Shown: positions 59,986 to 64,000 of the stretch, one piece after another | How the letters are laid out: each line of letters starts with the position of its first letter | How positions within the stretch are numbered: the first letter of the stretch is position 1 | Assembly (NCBI RefSeq): GCF_039973015.1 | Contig: NZ_JBDWLT010000012.1 | Location: 380,310-444,309, forward strand | DNA length: 64,000 bases | Origin: Parvibaculum sp039973015 | GTDB lineage: Bacteria; Pseudomonadota; Alphaproteobacteria; Parvibaculales; Parvibaculaceae | Direction: 5' to 3' | The notes under the pieces: generated by a model | What the model was told of the DNA's origin: nothing | The model's input: only the letters and a program-made list of their open reading frames with translations | The model's database searches: none | Position numbers and translations under genes: made by a program

Positions 59986-61130
59986 CAGACCGGCACCGCC
60001 GTATCGGCACCGCGTTCAAGCTCGCGTAGTCTGGTTTCGAGCGATGAGCGCCGCCGGCCAAGCCAGAGATAGAGCCCGCTGCCGAGGACCACGATGCTGG
60101 CGATGTCGAGCAGCGCCCAGATGATCTTGAGCGGCAGGCCGCCATAATCACCGAAGTGGAGCGGCTGCGAGAGGAGGAGGGCCGTTGCGTACCACGGCAG
60201 GTCACGGCTGGCGGTGAATTCGCCGGTCTGTGCATCGACAAGGACGGGCTTCAGGGTGCGCGAGCTGAGCGGCGTCGTTCCGCGCATGAATACTGCGTAG
60301 TGATGCTTGCTCGAAAAATCGGTTTCGGGGAAGGCGATGAAAGAGGGCTCCATGCCGGGAGCGGCTTGTCGCGCCGTTGCGACGGCTTCATCGATCGAGG
60401 ATAGGGATTCGAGGGGCGGGGCGTCCTTGTAGGGCGCCACCATCTCCGCAAGCTGATCGAATTGCCAATACTGGAACACAGGGGTTGCAAGTGTGTTGAT
60501 GACGCCGGTGAAGCCGACGACGAACAGCCAGGCAAGCGTGACGATGCCGAGCATGTTGTGCATGTCGAGCCATTTGACGCGGGTGTTCTTGTCCTTGCGG
60601 ACGGTTCCGAAATCGAGCTTGCGCATGAAGGGGCCATAGACCGCCACGCCCGACACGATGGCAACGACAAGAAGCAATCCCATCACGCCGAGGAAGAGCG
60701 TGCCCGGCAGACCGGCGAACAGATCGACATGCAGCTTGAACATCACATACATGAAGCCTTCGTCGAAAGGCGGGGTGGGAATATGCTCGCCGGTGCCTGC
60801 GTCATAGGCGTTGAAGCGGGAATCTTCCCGGTTGGTCGCGGACTCGCTCGTTGTCAGATAGACGACCGGCTCATGGTCATCGAAGACGAGGAACTGGGGT
60901 ACGTCGCCCGGCACGCGCGCCATTCCCGTCGCAAAGATTTCGTCGAGGGTTGCGGGGGCGGCGCCTTCCGCCATCTCGGCGGCTTCCGGGTGGCTGCCGG
61001 TCAGATGCTCGATCTCTTCGTGAAAGATCAGCGGCAGGCCCGTGAGGCAGAGCAGGAGCATGAATACCGTGCAGACGAGGCTCGTCCATTTGTGAACCAG
61101 GTACCAGTTCTTGATCGTCTTGGTGGTCAT
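59985..61130 (-). CDS. PepSY-associated transmembrane protein (PiuB-like)
   Basis: A 381-residue inner-membrane protein with four main helices: W-Y-L-V-H-K-W-T-S-L at the start (helix 1 with a haem-ligand-type His), L-H-V-D-L-F near the second, D-M-H-N-M-L-G before the third, and a last one near 350. Periplasmic PepSY segments lie between. This is the PepSY_TM family, often linked to iron-siderophore uptake and reduction. ATG at 61130 has GGGGAAG. A Fur-like GAGAATGAGAA stretch lies 30-60 bases upstream. Confidence 0.88.
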   Translation of the reverse strand: MTTKTIKNWYLVHKWTSLVCTVFMLLLCLTGLPLIFHEEIEHLTGSHPEAAEMAEGAAPATLDEIFATGMARVPGDVPQFLVFDDHEPVVYLTTSESATNREDSRFNAYDAGTGEHIPTPPFDEGFMYVMFKLHVDLFAGLPGTLFLGVMGLLLVVAIVSGVAVYGPFMRKLDFGTVRKDKNTRVKWLDMHNMLGIVTLAWLFVVGFTGVINTLATPVFQYWQFDQLAEMVAPYKDAPPLESLSSIDEAVATARQAAPGMEPSFIAFPETDFSSKHHYAVFMRGTTPLSSRTLKPVLVDAQTGEFTASRDLPWYATALLLSQPLHFGDYGGLPLKIIWALLDIASIVVLGSGLYLWLGRRRSSLETRLRELERGADTAVPV

Positions 61131-61156
61131 TGCTTCCCCGCTCGCCCGGATGCACA

Positions 61157-61190
61157 GATATGAGTGAGAATGAGAAGAAGTCGCAAATAG
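61157..61190. promoter_or_regulatory. Weak Fur-box-like region upstream of PepSY gene
   Basis: On the plus strand this stretch includes TGAGTGAGAATGAGAAGAAG, where GAGAATGAGAA recalls Fur half-sites. It lies in the promoter region of the leftward PepSY gene. The match is partial and lacks clear dyad symmetry. Confidence 0.25.
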
Positions 61191-61388
61191 TGAGGGAGAT
61201 GGCAAGCCCTGAATTTTGTGAACCTGCAGGCGCTGCGGCGGCAAATCTGGATTTAACGATGAACCGTAGATGAATGGCTGTCTCATTATGGGTTCAAGCA
61301 TCATAATCTAGCCTTCTGCTCGTTGGGGGCGTTGGTGAGCGCACCTGCTTCCTATGGCGCGCCACCGGTGCCGGAAAGGAGCAGAACA

Positions 61389-62462
61389 ATGTGGATGCGG
61401 ATTTCACTGGTGCTCGCCGCCCTGCTGATCTGGGATATGGCGACATCGGAAGACGGGTATTCGGCGCTCGAGAGAAGTGGCCGGATGCTTATGAGTTTCG
61501 AGCCCGTGCGCGATATCGTGAACTATGCCGAAGACGATCTCGTGGACGATGTGAAGTCGTTGACGGCGGCTGTATCAAGCGATGCCGCGAGCGTGATGGC
61601 TGCACGAAGTCTTGCCGAAAGGGAACGCGAGGTTCGGCGCGAGGAACGGGAAAAGCGGCGCGCGGAACTTCGCCTTGCGCCAGAAGATGTCGAGAAGATC
61701 GCGGAAGCGGTGACCGAACTCTACCGCAAGGAAGCGGAGGAGCCGCTGCCGCCAGAGGCGAAGACAGCGCCGCCGGAGCCTGTCGCGGCACCGAAGCAGG
61801 AAACCGTGGAGAAGTCCGTCGCTTCTCTTGGCCCCGACCTCCTTGGCGCGATTGTGGATGCTTCAAAGAAAACCGGGGCCAATTCGGGCTATCTGCTTCA
61901 TATCGCGCTTCGCGAGAGCGGCCTCGTTCTCGGTGCCCGGGCGCCGACTTCGTCGGCGACGGGGCCTTTCCAGTTCATCCAGAGCACGTGGTATCAAATG
62001 CTTGGGAAGTACGGCGCGAAGTACGGACTCAAAGCCGAGGCGGCCCTGCTGCAAAAGCGGGGTAGCAGTTACACGCCAGTCTCGACGGCAGCGCGCACCG
62101 AGGTGCTGGCACTCAGGAGCGATCCTTATGTTGCCGCATTGATGGCGGGCGAATTGACGATGGAGAATTCGGCGACGCTGGCGCGGTTGCTTGACCGCTC
62201 CCCCGCACACGGCGAACTTTATGCCGCACATGTGTTCGGCCCCGCGGGCGCGGTGAAGCTGGTCAAGACAAGGGAGACGGCGTCGGCGACGTCGGCGGCC
62301 TCGATCCTGCCTTCGGCGGCGGCGGCCAACCGCTGGCTCTTCTACGACCGGGCGGGCAAGGCGCGCACGGTCGCCGCGCTTTTCGACGAGCTGAGCCGCT
62401 TCATGTCGACCAGCGAGGTTGCCACGGTCTGCAACGCCGACCTTAACTTCCTTGGTGTCTAG
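61389..62462 (+). CDS. Membrane-anchored lysozyme-like (SLT-fold) protein
   Basis: A 357-residue protein with an N-terminal signal anchor (MRISLVLAALLIWDMA), a charged coiled-coil-like region (about 60-115, many Arg/Glu), a Pro/Glu linker, then the same lysozyme-like domain as the protein at 35728: catalytic-type E176 in L-R-E-S-G, T-G-P-F-Q-F-I-Q-S-T-W, T-E-V-L-A-L-R-S-D-P-Y-V-A-A-L-M-A-G and G-E-L-Y-A-A-H-V-F-G. It probably cleaves peptidoglycan in the periplasm. AAAGGAG precedes ATG at 61389. Its 3' end overlaps the convergent rlmB by 4 bases. Confidence 0.85.
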   Translation: MWMRISLVLAALLIWDMATSEDGYSALERSGRMLMSFEPVRDIVNYAEDDLVDDVKSLTAAVSSDAASVMAARSLAEREREVRREEREKRRAELRLAPEDVEKIAEAVTELYRKEAEEPLPPEAKTAPPEPVAAPKQETVEKSVASLGPDLLGAIVDASKKTGANSGYLLHIALRESGLVLGARAPTSSATGPFQFIQSTWYQMLGKYGAKYGLKAEAALLQKRGSSYTPVSTAARTEVLALRSDPYVAALMAGELTMENSATLARLLDRSPAHGELYAAHVFGPAGAVKLVKTRETASATSAASILPSAAAANRWLFYDRAGKARTVAALFDELSRFMSTSEVATVCNADLNFLGV

Positions 62463-63295
62463 CTGCCGTTGCGGCGGAAAAGCTCGTAGAGGGCGACGGC
62501 GGCCGCGTTCGAGACATTGAGGCTTTTCATTGCGCCTGCGGCGGGAAGCCGGGCCAGCAGGTCGCAATGCTCGCGGGTGAGGCGACGGAGGCCCGCGCCC
62601 TCGGCACCCAGCACAAGCGCCACGCGAGGCGAGAGCTTCATCTCGGGGAGGGATATCTCTCCTTCACCGTCCAGACCGATGATCTCGAAGCCAAGCTCCT
62701 TCAGTTCCTCGATGGCCCGGACGAGATTCGTGACTTTTGCTATCCGGACTTGCTCCAGCCCGCCGGAGGCCGCCTTGGCGAGGACGCCGCCCAGGGGCGG
62801 GCTGTTGCGGTCGGTGGTGACGAGAGCACCAGCGCCGAAAACGGCTGCGGAACGGAGAATCGCTCCAAAATTGTGCGGGTCGGTGACCTGATCGAGCACG
62901 ACCACCCGGTTCGTGCCCTCGCAAGCCTCCGTCACGTCGAGATCGGGAAGGGGGGAGGTGCGCAGGGCGATTCCCTGGTGCACGGCGCCGGGGGGAAGCA
63001 GGGCGGCGATCTCGTCTGCTTCCCGAATCTCGGGCCGAAGACCGCCAAGGTCAGCCCTTTGGCGCGCCAGATCGGCCTCCGCATTGCGGGTCAGGATGAG
63101 GCGCTCGGCCAGCCGGTGCGGATTGGCCAAAGCGGCCAAAACCGCATGAAACCCATATAGATAGGCGTCATTTTCCGCCGGACCGCTACCTCGGCCCCCA
63201 CGTTTTCCCTGCTTATGGCGGGAATTGGCCTCTCGCGGCTCGCCTTCACGGGGGCCACGATTCTGGAATTGTTTCGGTTGCTTGCGCCGGCTCAT
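62459..63295 (-). CDS. rlmB: 23S rRNA (guanosine-2'-O-)-methyltransferase, TrmH/SpoU family
   Basis: A 278-residue SPOUT methyltransferase. A basic disordered start (~1-45), the substrate-binding domain from Y-G-F-H-A-V, then the three SpoU motifs: V-V-V-L-D-Q-V-T-D-P-H-N-F-G-A-I-L-R-S (motif 1), L-V-L-G-A-E-G-A-G-L-R-R-L (motif 2) and M-K-S-L-N-V-S-N-A-A-A-V-A-L-Y-E (motif 3, knot). It methylates a guanosine of 23S rRNA, G2251 in E. coli. ATG at 63295 is preferred to one 27 codons upstream. Confidence 0.92.
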   Translation of the reverse strand: MSRRKQPKQFQNRGPREGEPREANSRHKQGKRGGRGSGPAENDAYLYGFHAVLAALANPHRLAERLILTRNAEADLARQRADLGGLRPEIREADEIAALLPPGAVHQGIALRTSPLPDLDVTEACEGTNRVVVLDQVTDPHNFGAILRSAAVFGAGALVTTDRNSPPLGGVLAKAASGGLEQVRIAKVTNLVRAIEELKELGFEIIGLDGEGEISLPEMKLSPRVALVLGAEGAGLRRLTREHCDLLARLPAAGAMKSLNVSNAAAVALYELFRRNGS

Positions 63296-63416
63296 GCGCG
63301 CGCTTATATTGCGACATCCGGGCTCTTGCAAACGCCCCCGAACAGTATGCCTTGCCGCAAAAATGGCTGGAGGCACGCTGCGGGGGTGTTCACGCTTTAT
63401 GGGGCCGGGATTTTAG

Positions 63417-63446
63417 TTGACACAAGGGCGGCAAACCTGAATAAAG
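63417..63446 (+). promoter_or_regulatory. Candidate promoter of the tRNA-tuf transcript
   Basis: A consensus -35 TTGACA (63417-63422) is followed at 17-18 bases by an AATAAA-like -10. It lies about 80 bases before tRNA-Tyr, and nothing else in the gap needs a promoter in this direction. Confidence 0.5.
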
Positions 63447-63525
63447 CCGCGCGTGTCCGTCAGAGGCCAGCACGAGATAATATCCTCGAACTTATTGGGA
63501 TTTCACAAGATTTGACATCGGACAC

Positions 63526-63610
63526 GGAGGGGTGCCCGAGTGGCTAAAGGGGACGGACTGTAAATCCGTTGGCTATGCCTACGTTGGTTCGAATCCAACC
63601 CCCTCCACCA
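63526..63610 (+). tRNA. tRNA-Tyr (anticodon GTA)
   Basis: Type II tRNA with a long variable arm (GGCTATGCCTACG region). Acceptor GGAGGGG pairs with CCCCTCC, anticodon stem ACGGA/TCCGT with loop CTGTAAA (GTA), T-arm GTTGG/CCAAC. The CCA end is encoded. Confidence 0.97.
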
Positions 63611-63660
63611 TCCAGCGCAGGCAGCGCGAAGAGAGCAGGCAGGACCGGAACGGATCCCAG

Positions 63661-63734
63661 GCGGGTGTAGCTCAATGGTAGAGCAACAGCCTTCCAAGCT
63701 GATGACGAGGGTTCGATTCCCTTCACCCGCTCCA
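63661..63734 (+). tRNA. tRNA-Gly (anticodon TCC)
   Basis: Cloverleaf with acceptor GCGGGTG/CACCCGC, D-stem GCTC/GAGC, anticodon stem CAGCC/GGCTG-type (loop CTTCCAA, anticodon TCC), T-arm with GTTCGATTC, discriminator T and encoded CCA. It lies 50 bases after tRNA-Tyr and is processed from the same transcript as tuf. Confidence 0.96.
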
Positions 63735-63866
63735 GCCTTCGCCGCTCCGCCGACCAGGGCGAAAGCCCGAGACTAAGAAAGAAGGGCAAATGTCGCCGCC
63801 GCCCGAAAGGCACAGGCAGACAGGTCCAAGTGAACGAGACGAGACAACTGAAGGTAGCTAGCGCCC

Positions 63867-64000
63867 ATGGCCAAAGAAAAGTTTGAGCGGAACAAGCCGC
63901 ACTGCAACATCGGAACGATTGGTCACGTTGACCACGGCAAGACGTCTCTGACGGCTGCGATCACGAAGGTGCTTGCCGAGACGGGCGGCGCGACGTTTTC
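63867..64000 (+). CDS. tuf: Elongation factor Tu, 5' part
   Basis: The first 44 codons of EF-Tu, cut by the window end. M-A-K-E-K-F-E-R-N-K-P-H-C-N-I-G-T-I-G-H-V-D-H-G-K-T-S-L-T holds the P-loop G-H-V-D-H-G-K-T. The order tRNA-Tyr, tRNA-Gly, tuf is the usual start of the tuf-secE-nusG-rplK region in Alphaproteobacteria. Confidence 0.98.
   Translation, partial: MAKEKFERNKPHCNIGTIGHVDHGKTSLTAAITKVLAETGGATF

Overview
The window is GC-rich, gene-dense chromosomal DNA from an alphaproteobacterium. It looks like the Rhizobiales/Parvibaculum-like group, judged from memory of gene content and order; no search was possible. Pointers are the end of the window (rlmB, tRNA-Tyr, tRNA-Gly, tuf, the usual lead-in to the secE/nusG/rpoB region), the cysS / NifU-like / yidD / thrS block, Pho-box-like sites of the alphaproteobacterial type, and palindromic repeats with TCGTCAT ends. 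No rRNA, CRISPR array, IS element or prophage was seen. Most genes are ordinary chromosomal genes.

Layout: 0-0.8 kb holds the 3' end of an A/T-richer gene that may be the tail of a SIR2/DUF4020-type defence protein. 1-6 kb holds twin DUF2147 proteins, a guanidine-II riboswitch with its guanidinium exporter gdx, a CsgG-like lipoprotein, a DsbA-fold isomerase and a rhomboid protease. 6-14 kb holds a TetR/carotenoid-oxygenase divergon, membrane proteins (GDYXXLXY, DUF2157), CBS and patatin proteins, hisI and folE. 14-20 kb holds cysS, an IscU-like scaffold, yidD, thrS and an ArsR-SRPBCC-VOC operon. 20-27.6 kb holds secreted and envelope proteins, a nitroreductase, a HAD phosphatase, a TPR/2OG-oxygenase and chrA. 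27.6-33.4 kb is catabolic: D-aminoacylase, 2-hydroxyacid dehydrogenase, CitE-like lyase, MaoC hydratase, acyl-CoA dehydrogenase and HIT. 33.4-46.9 kb holds a receiver protein, an MFS carrier, a lysozyme-like protein, a truncated haemoglobin, a P2-type ATPase, a CoA-transferase, DUF2336, a thiolase, a degenerate EAL protein and NUDIX. 47-59.5 kb holds NAD kinase, cutA, moaA, glpK, a GlcD-like oxidase, a class II aldolase, an orphan molybdenum hydroxylase subunit, TetR, a possible di-iron protein, a Rap1a-like secreted protein and a glutamine-synthetase-like ligase. 59.6-64 kb holds tRNA-Thr, a PepSY membrane protein, a second lysozyme-like protein, rlmB, two tRNAs and the start of tuf.

The most interesting signal is non-coding. 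Three loci (2.6, 8.4 and 36.4 kb) carry the same ordered element: three CGTCA-type half-sites exactly 11 bp apart, as in a PhoB box, then 9 bp, then a GGGTTATCCCC-like block that could act as the -10, with a TTGTCCCC/GGGGACAA inverted repeat nearby. Two copies lie between convergent genes, where a normal mRNA promoter is not expected. The third lies inside a coding region. They could drive phosphate-controlled small or antisense RNAs, or be a mobile repeat. Other regulatory signals include perfect palindromes before a DUF2147 gene, the carotenoid oxygenase, the 2OG-oxygenase gene, the D-aminoacylase and the truncated haemoglobin, and a likely leaderless arsR transcript.
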